A stretch of 64,000 nucleotides of DNA, from positions 1 to 64,000 of the forward strand of contig NZ_STGE01000019.1 in the NCBI RefSeq assembly GCF_005222675.1, given 5' to 3'. This document shows positions 38,555 through 47,970 of this stretch, piece after piece (the first letter of the stretch is position 1; the number at the start of each line of letters is the position of its first letter). This DNA comes from Mycolicibacterium sp. CR10. Lineage in GTDB: Bacteria; Actinomycetota; Actinomycetes; Mycobacteriales; Mycobacteriaceae. The notes beneath the pieces were generated by a model that was given only the letters and a program-made list of their open reading frames with translations, made no database searches and was not told the DNA's origin. Both the position numbers and the translations under genes were made by a program.

Positions 38555-39114
38555 CGCGCCTCTAGCCACACGGCTGACGAGTGGGGCTAAAGACGAGAAG
38601 TTCCAGCACAGCCTGCGGACGCGCATCGCCCAAGCTGAGTCCCTGTTGTGCGAGTAATTCGTCGAGTGCCGACGACAACGCTGACAGAAGCACAATTATC
38701 AGGTGGAGCCAGGCGATCTGGGCGGCCCCGAAGCGTCTGGGTCGCTGATCTTCGCAAATCTCGTCGCGCTGCCACTGGTGATCCCGCGCTCCCCCATCGG
38801 GACTGGTTTACGGCGTACTCCCCGCCTCGCCGTGTTCCCGCGAAATCACCGATGGCCGAATATGTGGCCCCAATGCTCGATCCACCGCTGACACAGCACC
38901 TGGGTGTCGCAGCGACCGTGGCGCTGGACCTTCCCGGTGAGTCTCGTCGCCGCCGAGGGCGACACGCTCCACGAGGAAACCGCGCGGCTGATCCAATCCG
39001 GGCGTTGGCCAACCACGTTAAAGTCCATGGAACCCTGGGATCCCAGCCGGGGATGAACCGCCGCCGCTGTGCGTGTTGATGTAGGCGCAAGGATGCCGCC
39101 ATGGTCTCGCGCAG
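38555..39114. other. intergenic; possible fragment, no gene assigned
   Basis: About 560 bases. A minus-strand frame near 38846-39028 has some protein character (HGRCDTQVLCQRWIEHWGH) but no matching family. The left end of the Tn7-like element might be expected hereabouts, but GACA-N7/8-GGCAA sites were not found. Confidence 0.35.
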
Positions 39115-39300
39115 TCAGTCAATCAAGTTGACGCGGCGGTATTCCTCAACCGGGAGGAGCACTGCGATTTCGCGCCCGCGTCGAGTGATGACGAAGGTCT
39201 GTCCTTGTGCGACTTGACCGAGTATTCGGCCGAACTGCCGCCGTAGTTCGGTCATACCGATCCGCGGCAGCGAGGGGTCAATCATCAGGGGTCGCAACAT
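39115..39300 (-). CDS. Phd/YefM-type antitoxin
   Basis: A 61-residue protein: IGMTELRRQFGRILGQVAQG, QTFVITRRGREIAVLLP, EEYRRV. This is the full Phd/YefM fold, an N-terminal DNA-binding part that normally represses its own operon and binds a RelE/Doc/VapC-type toxin. No toxin gene is adjacent on either strand. It could be an orphan left after rearrangement next to the transposon. Confidence 0.82.
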   Translation of the reverse strand: MLRPLMIDPSLPRIGMTELRRQFGRILGQVAQGQTFVITRRGREIAVLLPVEEYRRVNLID

Positions 39301-39345
39301 GTCGGATCCGCGCCACGCAGCGCGGCCGGCGGGTTGCGGTGGGCG

Positions 39346-40593
39346 TCACCGAGACCACCGCGTCCCGGAGCTGTGTGACATCGAGTCGATGCGAGCAGCG
39401 GCGCGGGCCAGACGGTTCTTCTTGCGACTTTGTGCTGAGTTGGCGGCGGTGATGTCGAAGCGGCGTCGGAGCTTGAGCGTTACTCGGGCGTCTTCGCGTC
39501 CGAGTTGGCAGATGAGACGGGCGAGCGGTGTGAGCGCTTCGTCGTGGTAGACGTCATGGGATTCGAACTTGCCGTCAGCGAGGATGACCTTAGCGAGCAG
39601 GTGCTGCGCGGCGGTCGGGTCGTGCGCGTCCAGTACCGCGGCGGCAAGGGTGCTGGCATTTGCGGTGTGCGCGGCGGAGGGCATCGTGGGTCGGGCCGTG
39701 GTTCGTCCTGCGCTGCTGCGGTCTGGGCTGGAGGTAACAGCGGTGTCGGAGGGCAGCGTTAAGTCCGCGGCGCCGCCGAGAAGTGTGAAGACGTAACGAG
39801 AAAGGGTTTTCACGTCCGTGAGCATGTCGTGTGGTGTCGGTTGATGTGTGCCGTATACGCGGAGCCGCCTTGGTTTTCCCGCGAGCAGCGCGTTGATGAG
39901 CCGCTGGGTCCGCGCCATCGAGAGGCTCAGGGGTTGATCGGCTTGCTGAACGCGGGTCAGGTCGGCGCCGCAAGGCCGGCGCTGCCCGAGGAGGTCGAGG
40001 GTCGGTTGAGCACATCGGTTCAACTCGGGGATCGTGTAGGTGGGTGAGCGGTAGCGTTGCGGCGCAGCGCAATTCGGGCAACCGTCCTGCAGCAGGCAAT
40101 TGTGGGTAGGACAGGCGAAGATCCAGTTGAGTCGCCATGCGAGCAGCCAGCGGCCTTCGGAATCGGTCAGGCACTGTGGGCACCAACGTGAGGAGGTGCG
40201 CCAGTCCCAAGTCGAGGACAGCAGCGTTCGTGCACCATCGAGCGGGCCCACACCACTTCCGCTGCGCGGCAACACCAACGCATCGACAACATCGCGGCCG
40301 TAGCCGGTTGCCTGAGCGATTCCGTCGATATCGGCGGGGGTGAGTAGGCGTATCCAGGCCCCGTAGAACGAAATGGGTGCGATGGCGCATCGCTCGATAA
40401 CAGCACGGCGTGGCACGTGATGCCGGTGAGCGATCGCGTCGAGCCAGGAGTCCAGCGCCTCGCCCTCAATCGGCGCTACCCGCAGCGGAAAGCTACGGTC
40501 CCTCCCTGACACCACGGACATGGCACGACGGCTCGGGGACGCGCGAACTGGCAGGGCCGGTATCGACCGACCATCTCCTCGCGCCTCGGCCAT
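39346..40593 (-). CDS. tniQ: second TniQ-family transposition protein
   Basis: A 415-residue protein with a TniQ domain: FPLRVAPIEGEALDSWLDAI, then a zinc-binding block WCPQCLTDSEGRWLLAWRLN, FACPTHNCLLQDGCPNC. It is shorter than the first TniQ and lacks its long helix-turn-helix array, ending in a basic tail. TniQ/TnsD proteins bind DNA and recruit TnsC to a target. ATG 40593 sits after TACATT and GAGG; ATG 40521 is an alternative start. It is separated from the tnsABC-tniQ operon by the divergent xre gene, so it may be regulated separately. Confidence 0.88.
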   Translation of the reverse strand: MAEARGDGRSIPALPVRASPSRRAMSVVSGRDRSFPLRVAPIEGEALDSWLDAIAHRHHVPRRAVIERCAIAPISFYGAWIRLLTPADIDGIAQATGYGRDVVDALVLPRSGSGVGPLDGARTLLSSTWDWRTSSRWCPQCLTDSEGRWLLAWRLNWIFACPTHNCLLQDGCPNCAAPQRYRSPTYTIPELNRCAQPTLDLLGQRRPCGADLTRVQQADQPLSLSMARTQRLINALLAGKPRRLRVYGTHQPTPHDMLTDVKTLSRYVFTLLGGAADLTLPSDTAVTSSPDRSSAGRTTARPTMPSAAHTANASTLAAAVLDAHDPTAAQHLLAKVILADGKFESHDVYHDEALTPLARLICQLGREDARVTLKLRRRFDITAANSAQSRKKNRLARAAARIDSMSHSSGTRWSR

Positions 40594-40600
40594 ACCTCAA

Positions 40601-40658
40601 TGTACTGCTAGCGATACAGCAATTTATGTACTTTTTGGTGAGCTGACTTTCGTGTACT
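40601..40658. promoter_or_regulatory. three TGTACT direct repeats at 26-bp spacing
   Basis: TGTACT occurs at 40601-40606, 40627-40632 and 40653-40658, exactly 26 bases apart, between the divergent tniQ2 and xre genes. The first overlaps a -10-like TACATT of tniQ2 (minus strand); the last ends five bases before the xre start. Helically spaced repeats suggest cooperative binding, most likely by the Xre protein. Confidence 0.55.
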
Positions 40659-40662
40659 GCCG

Positions 40663-40956
40663 GTGCGTACTTGGGGGGTGCCGACACGACTTCCTGAGGA
40701 CGATCCCGACCGTGCCCTGCAGTGGCAGCGTCGCCGCGCGTTGGTGGGGTCACGGATCCGCGCGTTGCGGCTGGAGCGGGGGTTGTCGCAGGAGAGTCTG
40801 GCGCTGGAGTCGGGGGTGGCGCGGAATCAGTTGATTCAGATGGAGCATGGCCGCCGTGGGGTGTTGATCGAGCGGGTGTATGACATTGCCGAGGCGCTCG
40901 GGGTGTCGGTGAGCGAGATCGTGGTCGACGATCCGGCTGCTACCGCGCAGCGGTAG
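40663..40956 (+). CDS. Xre-family transcriptional regulator
   Basis: A 97-residue protein with a classic lambda-Cro-type helix-turn-helix: IRALRLERGLSQESLALESG, VARNQLIQMEHGRRG, VYDIAEALGVSVSEIV. GTG 40663 is taken as start (GTG 40678 possible). It is transcribed away from tniQ2 and converges on the tniQ1 end. It probably represses its own promoter and tniQ2 through the TGTACT repeats, thus limiting transposition. Confidence 0.88.
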   Translation: MRTWGVPTRLPEDDPDRALQWQRRRALVGSRIRALRLERGLSQESLALESGVARNQLIQMEHGRRGVLIERVYDIAEALGVSVSEIVVDDPAATAQR

Positions 40957-40969
40957 TCCAGTACGTGCG

Positions 40970-43519
40970 TCAGGGTCCGCCGTGCTTGGCCAGGTGGTGC
41001 ACCGCCGCGAGCACTTCTTCGCCGAAGTCGGTGCAGCGCAGCGGTTTCTGGATGAGAAGCCGGGCGCGGAAGTCTTTTTCCAGGCGTGAGATGTGGTGTC
41101 CGGTGACGGCCACTCCCCTGCCGAGGTGTTTCCCGGCGTCGGTGAGGGTTTGGAACTGGGTGATCACGGCGAAGCGCTGTAGCCGTTCCCAGCCGCCGTG
41201 GCCGATGAGGGCCGGGATGAGGATGGCGGGGACGTTCGGGTTGTCGCGCAGTTCGGCGTCGGTGTGTCGGGCCACGGTGCGCACCGGTATTCCGAGCATG
41301 GTGGCCTCGGCGGCTACAGTTTCGCTGCGGGTGTGGAGTTCTCGCGCGAGGTCTGCACACGAGCGTTGGTGGACGATGCATTCGGTGTAGAGCCAGTCGG
41401 GATCGACAGGTTTGGACGGTCGCGGCCCCGACGGCCGTAGGGCAATCGTGTAGTCGTGCACTAGGCGGGAGATCGTGCTCTTGTCGAACCCGGTCAGGGC
41501 GGCGATGTCGGCGAGGCTGCGTTGCTCCTGGCTGTACAGGGTGACGAGGCGTTCCCGCGGGAGCGCTTCGGCGGCTTGCTGATACACCCTCCCAGGCCGC
41601 CGCGCGCCGATCCGCGGTGTACGCGGGGGCCGTGGCAGCGCCGGGGCGGGATGCTGTTCGAGTGCATAGCGAATGAGGTCCGCGCTGACTCCCAACTGCT
41701 GGCTGGTGGCGGCGATGGTGCGGCGGTCAACCCGGATGAGTCGGTGTAGCTCCGCGATCTCGATATCGCCGAGTTCGACACCGGGTAACGACAGGCCGGC
41801 GACGACACTCGTCGGGGGTTCCCACACCACCGGCTCGTCCTGAATGCCGTGGGTTGCAAGGAACCTCGTTGCGTGACGGTGCAGGGCGCGGCTGAGCTGC
41901 GGGGTGAGGCGGCACGGGAATTCTCTGAGCTCGGTGTCGGCGCCGTCAGGGCCGGTGCGGGGTTTGGTGGTGCCGCGGAGCTGGTGCTGCAGGTAGCTGC
42001 GTGGGTGGGCTGCCGAGCATCTTTGGTGGCCGAGGCTTCCGCAGATGCGGTCCCACTCGTCCTGGGCGAGCAGGCCGCGGTAGTCCAGGTCGCGTCGCCG
42101 CGCGTAGTCGATGGGTGCACTCTCATCGCTGAGGTAGTCCGATACGGCAGCGAGGGCGTCGCGGATCGCGGGCCAGTGCGGCGATTCTTTAAGCCGCCAT
42201 AGCAGGTAGATGGCGTTGAGGCGGCCCAGGTCGCCGCCGAGTTGCGCGGCGGCCTCAGCGATGTCCAGGTCGCTGCCGACCAGCAGCACTGCGGCAGCCA
42301 GCACCGCGCGCGAGCTGGAATGGGCTAACGCCGGAGGGCTCAACCGCAACGCCCAGCCCGGCCATAAGGCTGTGGGCAGCGCCCGAACCAGCTGCTGCTG
42401 CCGCTGCGCGTCGGTGGCGTGCAGCCTTGGGAAGGAACTGCCGAGGCGGCACTGCAACTGCGCGGCGGGGCTCAGGCGGTCACCGAGTGCGGTGAGATGC
42501 AGGGCCTGCAGCACCGGGCTAGCCGACGGCCCGGCCGGCAGGTCGAGATAGGTCCATTGATGCAGCACGTAACGGCTCACCTCTTCAGGCAGCGCTGCCA
42601 GCGGCGCGGCGGCCGACTCGAGGTCGGGCCTGCTGAGTACGGTGACGGCCGCGGTGATCGCCGCGGCGCACGTCAGGACCGACGTCGACATCGGCGCGGT
42701 GGCCGACTGCCGCTGGCGTCGATATTGTGCGGCCAGCTCGGCGGGCAGCAGGTCGTCGAGGTGGCGGCCCGCGGTGGCCGACAGGATGCCGCGGCCAAGG
42801 ATGCGGATATCGGCCAGCACGTCCCGAACTGGCGTCGGATGCTGCGCGTAGAGCCCAAATCGTCCACTGTCGGCGGCGAGCAGCTCGACCAGCACCTGTT
42901 GGGCTAGCAGAGTGGGATGATCAGCCTCCAGCATGGTGACTGGGGTGTCGGCCAGGTCGGCGTCGCAGCGGGGCCGGTTTCTGCCGGCAGCCGTGGGGCT
43001 GGGATGCGCACAGTGCACCGGACGCGGCGGGGCGGCGTTGACGGGCTGAGGCGCGCGTTGGCGCCGGCCGCAGCGCGGGCATTGCTCGGCCAGCAGGCAT
43101 CGATGCTGCACGCAGGCGAAGCTCCACATCAACCGCCACTGCAGCAGCCACGTTCCCCCGCTGGCGCCGAGGCAGTGCGGACAGAACCGCCACCCGCCGT
43201 GGTGGCGCGGCGTGGTTGCGGTCAGATCCGGTGTCGCTTCCTGGGCCCAGGACACGTTCGCTAGGTAGTGCGCCAAGGTCATCGCGTGCACCTGTGTCGG
43301 TGTGAGTCCTGTTGCGGCGGCGATCCGTTGCGCGTCGTCCTCGCTCACCGTGGCAGCGGTGACGCGGGTGCGTACATCGCCAACGGTGTCTACGCCCATG
43401 TGAAGGTAGAGCGCCTTGAGCGACGTGTTGTGGCGCACCGCGATGGCGTGTAACCAGGAATCCAGCGCTTCTCCCGGCGCGGGTCTTGTGATTAGGGGTA
43501 GCGCGCGGACGGTGGTCAT
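40970..43519 (-). CDS. tniQ: TniQ/TnsD-like target-selection protein, long form
   Basis: An 849-residue protein. The N-terminal TniQ domain (RPAPGEALDSWLHAIAVRHN) has the zinc block FCPHCLGASGGTWLLQWRLM, FACVQHRCLLAEQCPRCG. The long C-terminus has several helix-turn-helix units, including RSLADIAALTGFDKSTISRL, CADLARELHTRSETVAAEAT and a LysR-like final unit (LQRFAVITQFQTLTDAGKHL, HISRLEKDF). This suits a TnsD-type protein that reads a specific attachment site. It overlaps tnsC by ATGA. Confidence 0.9.
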   Translation of the reverse strand: MTTVRALPLITRPAPGEALDSWLHAIAVRHNTSLKALYLHMGVDTVGDVRTRVTAATVSEDDAQRIAAATGLTPTQVHAMTLAHYLANVSWAQEATPDLTATTPRHHGGWRFCPHCLGASGGTWLLQWRLMWSFACVQHRCLLAEQCPRCGRRQRAPQPVNAAPPRPVHCAHPSPTAAGRNRPRCDADLADTPVTMLEADHPTLLAQQVLVELLAADSGRFGLYAQHPTPVRDVLADIRILGRGILSATAGRHLDDLLPAELAAQYRRQRQSATAPMSTSVLTCAAAITAAVTVLSRPDLESAAAPLAALPEEVSRYVLHQWTYLDLPAGPSASPVLQALHLTALGDRLSPAAQLQCRLGSSFPRLHATDAQRQQQLVRALPTALWPGWALRLSPPALAHSSSRAVLAAAVLLVGSDLDIAEAAAQLGGDLGRLNAIYLLWRLKESPHWPAIRDALAAVSDYLSDESAPIDYARRRDLDYRGLLAQDEWDRICGSLGHQRCSAAHPRSYLQHQLRGTTKPRTGPDGADTELREFPCRLTPQLSRALHRHATRFLATHGIQDEPVVWEPPTSVVAGLSLPGVELGDIEIAELHRLIRVDRRTIAATSQQLGVSADLIRYALEQHPAPALPRPPRTPRIGARRPGRVYQQAAEALPRERLVTLYSQEQRSLADIAALTGFDKSTISRLVHDYTIALRPSGPRPSKPVDPDWLYTECIVHQRSCADLARELHTRSETVAAEATMLGIPVRTVARHTDAELRDNPNVPAILIPALIGHGGWERLQRFAVITQFQTLTDAGKHLGRGVAVTGHHISRLEKDFRARLLIQKPLRCTDFGEEVLAAVHHLAKHGGP

Positions 43520-44697
43520 GGCGGGTTGGGCGAGGCGCGCAGCCGCGTGGTTTTCTTGCCGGTGCGAAACGCGGCGTGTAGTTCACGGCGGCCGAGTTCA
43601 GCGGCGCTGTCGATGCGGCAAGTGTCGAGGAGCTCGGCGGTGAGTTTCTCGGTGCCGGTGCGCATGGCTTTCTGGCTGGCTAATCGGATCAGCGCCATCA
43701 ATGAGCCGATGTGGCCGGTGCTGCGCACGAATAACTGATCGGAGAGGTCATCGGCGAGCATGCCCGGATACTTCTGGGTCAGCAGCAGCCGTTGTTCGAG
43801 GGTGAGCAGTAAATCTCGCCAGCGCTGTCGTTGCTTTTCGGTGTCGACCTTGAACGGTGACATGTCCACTGGCGTGGTGCAGCGCAGCAGCTGTTCCATT
43901 TCATGATCGCGGTAGGCGTTGCAGTCATCGAGGAGCGCGTTGCGTTCGTGCAGGCCGATCCCGATGAGCAGCACGGTCAGGGGAAACTCGTTGGCGATGT
44001 ATTTGAACTGGTTACTCAGATCGGTCATGCGTTCCCGGCGGCCGCGCAAGAAGTGCAGGTCATCGATGATGAGCAGCCTTGTCTCACAGGAGGACACATC
44101 ATCAAGAGCGAACCGCAGCAGTTGTTGCGCGCTGGCCCGCTGCCCTCCCGGGTGGGCATAGAAGTCGCATAATGCCGCGTTGAACTCGCGGGTGCCGGTG
44201 GAGGCGGTCATTCCGATCCGGCACACCGGCCACCGTTCATCTCCGGCGCGTGTAGTTGTCCCGTAACGCTCGATATGTCTGCGGTGCAGGCGTTTTCCGA
44301 ACACCCGCGAGACGGTGCTCTTACCCAGCCCGGGCAGTCCGCTGAGCGCAATCATCGGTTTGGTGTCCTCACCGGTCTGGCAGTTGCAGGCCACGAAGTC
44401 TTCGAGTTGCTCCAGCACGGATTGGCATTCGGCGGTCATCACCGTGCCCATTTGGGCGTGCCAGCGGCGGCGCTGATCATTGTAGTCCTCGCCGGCAGCC
44501 GCACCCAGATGACGTAGTTGTTTGTGGGACAGCGCTTCCGGTCGGTCCAGGGTCGGTGCGTCGACCATGTCGCGCCACCCTTCCTTGCGGGCGAGGGTGA
44601 GATTGTCCAGATACTCGCGAGGGTTTCTGATGTCCGATTTGCCCCGCGACGGCCTGGCAGGTCTCCGCTTCGGTGCTGAGGACTTCGGGGAAGTCAT
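43516..44697 (-). CDS. tnsC: TnsC-like AAA+ transposition ATPase
   Basis: A 393-residue AAA+ protein with Walker A GLPGLGKSTVSR, Walker B RLLIIDDLHFL, and sensor-region sequence TVLLIGIGLHERN. In Tn7-like systems TnsC polymerises on target DNA and bridges TniQ/TnsD to the TnsAB transposase. It overlaps tnsB and tniQ by four bases each, so the stoichiometry is set by coupled translation. Confidence 0.92.
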   Translation of the reverse strand: MTSPKSSAPKRRPARPSRGKSDIRNPREYLDNLTLARKEGWRDMVDAPTLDRPEALSHKQLRHLGAAAGEDYNDQRRRWHAQMGTVMTAECQSVLEQLEDFVACNCQTGEDTKPMIALSGLPGLGKSTVSRVFGKRLHRRHIERYGTTTRAGDERWPVCRIGMTASTGTREFNAALCDFYAHPGGQRASAQQLLRFALDDVSSCETRLLIIDDLHFLRGRRERMTDLSNQFKYIANEFPLTVLLIGIGLHERNALLDDCNAYRDHEMEQLLRCTTPVDMSPFKVDTEKQRQRWRDLLLTLEQRLLLTQKYPGMLADDLSDQLFVRSTGHIGSLMALIRLASQKAMRTGTEKLTAELLDTCRIDSAAELGRRELHAAFRTGKKTTRLRASPNPP

Positions 44698-46841
44698 TCC
44701 ACCTCCAACACACCGTCGTAGAAGCCGCCATGCTCCAGCGGCGGCTCGTCGGCGTCATCGAGTTCGCCGGGTTCCTCATCGAGGTCATCAACGAACGCAT
44801 CAGCGCCGGCGCCGTGAGCCCGCTCGCCGGGTTCGCGATCCAATGCTTTAGCGACCGAGCGCAATTCGGCGCTGTTTGGTGGCGGGTTTAGATCACCGAT
44901 GAGGCTGGACTGTTCGCGGGCCACCCGCAGTGCCCGGCGACGCTCGGCCATCGAGTTCGCGACGCTGAGTTTGCGGCGTTCCAGGAAGCTGACGATGGCC
45001 AGCGGGTCATCGACATACCGGTTCTGGGCTTTGGCCAAGGTGCGCTCGAAACGCAAGATTTCCTCGCTCATCGGGGCGTCAAGCATGTCGGCGTGCTCCC
45101 ACACCAACGGATGCCAGTGGCGGGTGCGATCATCGCGAAAGTACACCTTGGTGATGTCGTCGACGTTGTAGGCAATCGGCCACTTCTGGTTCGGGTAGGG
45201 GCTTTTCTCCTTGGCGCGTCCGGCGACAATGTCTCCTTTGTAGCGGCGCGTTCCCACGTCGATGCCGTAGTGCTGGATGACGCGCCACACCACCGGTAGA
45301 AACTCGTAGGCTAGATCCGGATCGCGCGGCACCTCGAGGTAACCGGCGCGTGCCACCCCGTGGGCGAACATCTCTGCCGGGGTCATTGTCAGCCCCGGCA
45401 CCCCTAGCCCGGTCAGACTGACGTGGGCGCTGTGGTGATAGATGACAGCGATCCACTCCCGGATGATGGCTTCCAGCTCGTCGAGGTAGAACCAGGCATC
45501 CTGTTCTGGCGATACCCCGCGCGCGAAAATGTCCTGCCCCTTATAGCCGGGCAGCTCCTGCAGCAGACCTACCCGCAGTGTGGAGAAGAACCGCTCCACC
45601 GGCCCCTTGTCGCGGGGTTGGCGCAACCGGGCCGGCTGGATTGAGATCCCCATCCGCTGACACACGCTGTTGAGGTGCGCGCTGACATAGATTTTGCCGT
45701 GATCGACGATCAACGTGTCGGGCACAACGGCCGGTGTGGCCGCTAGGACGCTGTTTGTGTCCAGGACGTCCTGTTCGACGAGCACCGAGCGCGGGATTCC
45801 GCGTGGGGGCCACATCGCTTCGGCCGGCCAGTCCCGCCCCGCCGGTCGCGGCCGAAACGTCTCGTACAACACCGCCGCCGCGTCAATGGATTTCGTCGAC
45901 ACCGGGGTCAGCCGCAACCCGGTGACGCAGCGGCTGTACCAGTCCATCGCCACCGTCAGCTCGGCGTTCACCCACGTCAACGTGTAGGGATCCATCGCGA
46001 ACACATCCAGGCGGGTGGTGTCCATCAGCAGGTACTCCCCCGGCCGCATCGGATGCAGCTTGCCGTACACCTCGTTCGACCGAGAAGCGATGTCGCGGTT
46101 GCGTTTCGTGCTCTGCTTAAACAGCGGTCGCTGGTCCTCGAGCTCGGCCAGGATCCGATACGCCGTGCGCTGCGACGGCACCTTCACCGCACCGGCGCCG
46201 AACCGCGCATCCAAACGCGCATGCGTGCGTCGAATCACCAAGTCCTCGTTGGGCTTCGACATATCCGTGTACTCGCCCATCACTTCCAGGGCCGTCTCCT
46301 GCCACCGCGGATCCTGCCGCCCACCAATACCGGGCTGCACCGCCCGCTGCGAGATCAAGCCCACCTCCCCGTGCACCTGGTACTGCGCAACCCACCGCTC
46401 GACCGTGCGGGACTGCACACCCAACTCCTTCGCCTTGGCGGCATAACGCTCCATCACCGGCAGCTCGGGACGATACGCAGTGCGCGGTTCATACGGCAGC
46501 GCGGTCTCCCGGCATCCGGAGCGGTAGCCTGTCAACACTTCTCGCACATGCCCCGCCCGTTCCAGCGCTTGTTTCCGGGCGGCTGCGGAGACTGCAGACA
46601 ATGTCACCGCGGCGACCTCGCCAGGATCATCGGAAGCGGGACCCTGATCAGGGCTAAGCACCCGAGTGCGATCAGACATCAGCAACTCGCTCATGGAGAG
46701 TCTCCGAAGCACGTTTCCGCGCAGGGTCTTCGACAACACTTCTAGGGAAGAGGCCGTCACGTGCATCTCGACGATCTCTAACGCTTCGCCCTCGTAGATG
46801 ATGTGGGACCCCACACCGACGGGCACTGCGGCATTTGTCAT
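44694..46841 (-). CDS. tnsB: TnsB-like DDE transposase
   Basis: A 715-residue product from ATG 46841, whose A is the last base of the tnsA stop codon; the frame is open further upstream but overlaps tnsA. It has an N-terminal helix-turn-helix (AKELGVQSRTVERWVAQYQV), a retroviral-integrase-like core with the DDE residues in LLMDTTRLDVFAMD, TLIVDHGKIYVS and DKGPVERFF, and a Mu-transposase C-terminal domain. It cuts and joins the 3' ends of the element and binds the end repeats. Confidence 0.94.
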   Translation of the reverse strand: MTNAAVPVGVGSHIIYEGEALEIVEMHVTASSLEVLSKTLRGNVLRRLSMSELLMSDRTRVLSPDQGPASDDPGEVAAVTLSAVSAAARKQALERAGHVREVLTGYRSGCRETALPYEPRTAYRPELPVMERYAAKAKELGVQSRTVERWVAQYQVHGEVGLISQRAVQPGIGGRQDPRWQETALEVMGEYTDMSKPNEDLVIRRTHARLDARFGAGAVKVPSQRTAYRILAELEDQRPLFKQSTKRNRDIASRSNEVYGKLHPMRPGEYLLMDTTRLDVFAMDPYTLTWVNAELTVAMDWYSRCVTGLRLTPVSTKSIDAAAVLYETFRPRPAGRDWPAEAMWPPRGIPRSVLVEQDVLDTNSVLAATPAVVPDTLIVDHGKIYVSAHLNSVCQRMGISIQPARLRQPRDKGPVERFFSTLRVGLLQELPGYKGQDIFARGVSPEQDAWFYLDELEAIIREWIAVIYHHSAHVSLTGLGVPGLTMTPAEMFAHGVARAGYLEVPRDPDLAYEFLPVVWRVIQHYGIDVGTRRYKGDIVAGRAKEKSPYPNQKWPIAYNVDDITKVYFRDDRTRHWHPLVWEHADMLDAPMSEEILRFERTLAKAQNRYVDDPLAIVSFLERRKLSVANSMAERRRALRVAREQSSLIGDLNPPPNSAELRSVAKALDREPGERAHGAGADAFVDDLDEEPGELDDADEPPLEHGGFYDGVLEVE

Positions 46842-47593
46842 CACCGTACCTCCAATACGCTCGAGGGCCGCAGCGGTTTGTCGAGGTCGACCACGATCTC
46901 CTGTTTCCACAGCAGATGCATGAGAGCGTTGCGCATCCGTAAAGGCGGACCTGCGCCAGCGACTCGACGCTCCGCGGTGTCCAGGCGCAGCCCGCCCAAA
47001 CTGTCTATCGCACAACGAATGCGGTCGAGGGATTTCTGGTCGACATATTGCTCGCGGCGATAACCGGCAAGAAAGCGAACGTTCCCGAGCAGGATGGGTG
47101 GCTGCTCGCTCAGCACCCGATATTCCCACCCCAGAGCCTCGAGCACTTCACGCGTCCAGTCGCACAGAATCTGAATCTTCGGGTTCTCGGCAAGTCGCTG
47201 CGCGCGCACCACATCGATGATGGTGAGCCCAGACCCGCTCTCCCACAGATAGTCTGGAATATGGCGCCGAAGCCGACCGTTCACTACCGCAGTCAGCTGG
47301 AACGGCTGCGCCACAATGCGGGTAACCGCGGGATCGAAGTCAGCCAACAACAGCGAGGAAAGCTCCAAGCGCGACTCGTAGATCACGTGGCCGCGTTCGG
47401 TAGCGGCCCAATACTTTCCGGAGTAATGGCGCTGACCCTGATAGAAACGAAAAGTACGCCAAGGAGCCGCCTCCAAGAGGGCCGTATCCGAGACCTGGCC
47501 CGCGGACCGCGCTTCAGCCTCACCGCAGCCCAGCCGGCGCTCAATGACAACGGTGGCTAGATCCACTTGGACATCACCGGTCACGTCGGCCAC
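46841..47593 (-). CDS. tnsA: TnsA-like endonuclease
   Basis: A 250-residue protein with the TnsA endonuclease fold: VIYESRLELSSLLLADFDP (catalytic Glu), QPFQLTAVVNGRLRRHIPDY (catalytic Asp), then LTIIDVVRAQRL, where Tn7 TnsA has the catalytic Lys/Gln block (DVK). The Lys is not present, so 5'-strand cutting may be altered; related actinobacterial proteins also vary here. It is the first gene of the tnsABC-tniQ operon and nearest the element end at about 48.0 kb. Confidence 0.85.
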   Translation of the reverse strand: MADVTGDVQVDLATVVIERRLGCGEAEARSAGQVSDTALLEAAPWRTFRFYQGQRHYSGKYWAATERGHVIYESRLELSSLLLADFDPAVTRIVAQPFQLTAVVNGRLRRHIPDYLWESGSGLTIIDVVRAQRLAENPKIQILCDWTREVLEALGWEYRVLSEQPPILLGNVRFLAGYRREQYVDQKSLDRIRCAIDSLGGLRLDTAERRVAGAGPPLRMRNALMHLLWKQEIVVDLDKPLRPSSVLEVR

Positions 47594-47970
47594 TCACAAG
47601 TAAGCCCGCGCGCCAAGATTCCGCGGCCCTGCCAACCCGGGCGCTCTATCAACAAGCAAGTGGCACACAACCGGTCGCGCGGCATACGGCTGCGCAGTCC
47701 ATACCGCGCCAATCTAAACCGAAGCGCCTCCGCCAACGGCCAACCTAGGTGGACCGTTGGGATTGAAAAGCGCTTTACCGGTACCACACCTAAGCAACTC
47801 CACCCAGCTTGTGATGTCCTCTGAGCATGTGCCTGCCAAGGTCCAGAAGCAATAGCCGGCCGCGGAGATATCGATAGTTCACTGCCCCGGGATCGCTTTG
47901 GCGTTTCTAACCATGCATATGAGGTCGTCCGAGCCGGACTGGCCTCGGCTCTACCAGGCAATGATCAGAC
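47594..47970. other. intergenic between tnsA and end repeats
   Basis: About 380 bases upstream of tnsA with no gene. It should contain the tns operon promoter, but no clear box was picked out. Confidence 0.4.

Noticed and set aside
38587..39102. 171-codon minus-strand frame between the STAND and antitoxin genes
   Set aside because: It is Arg/Gly/Ser-rich without domain features and is overlapped by equally long frames on the other strand.
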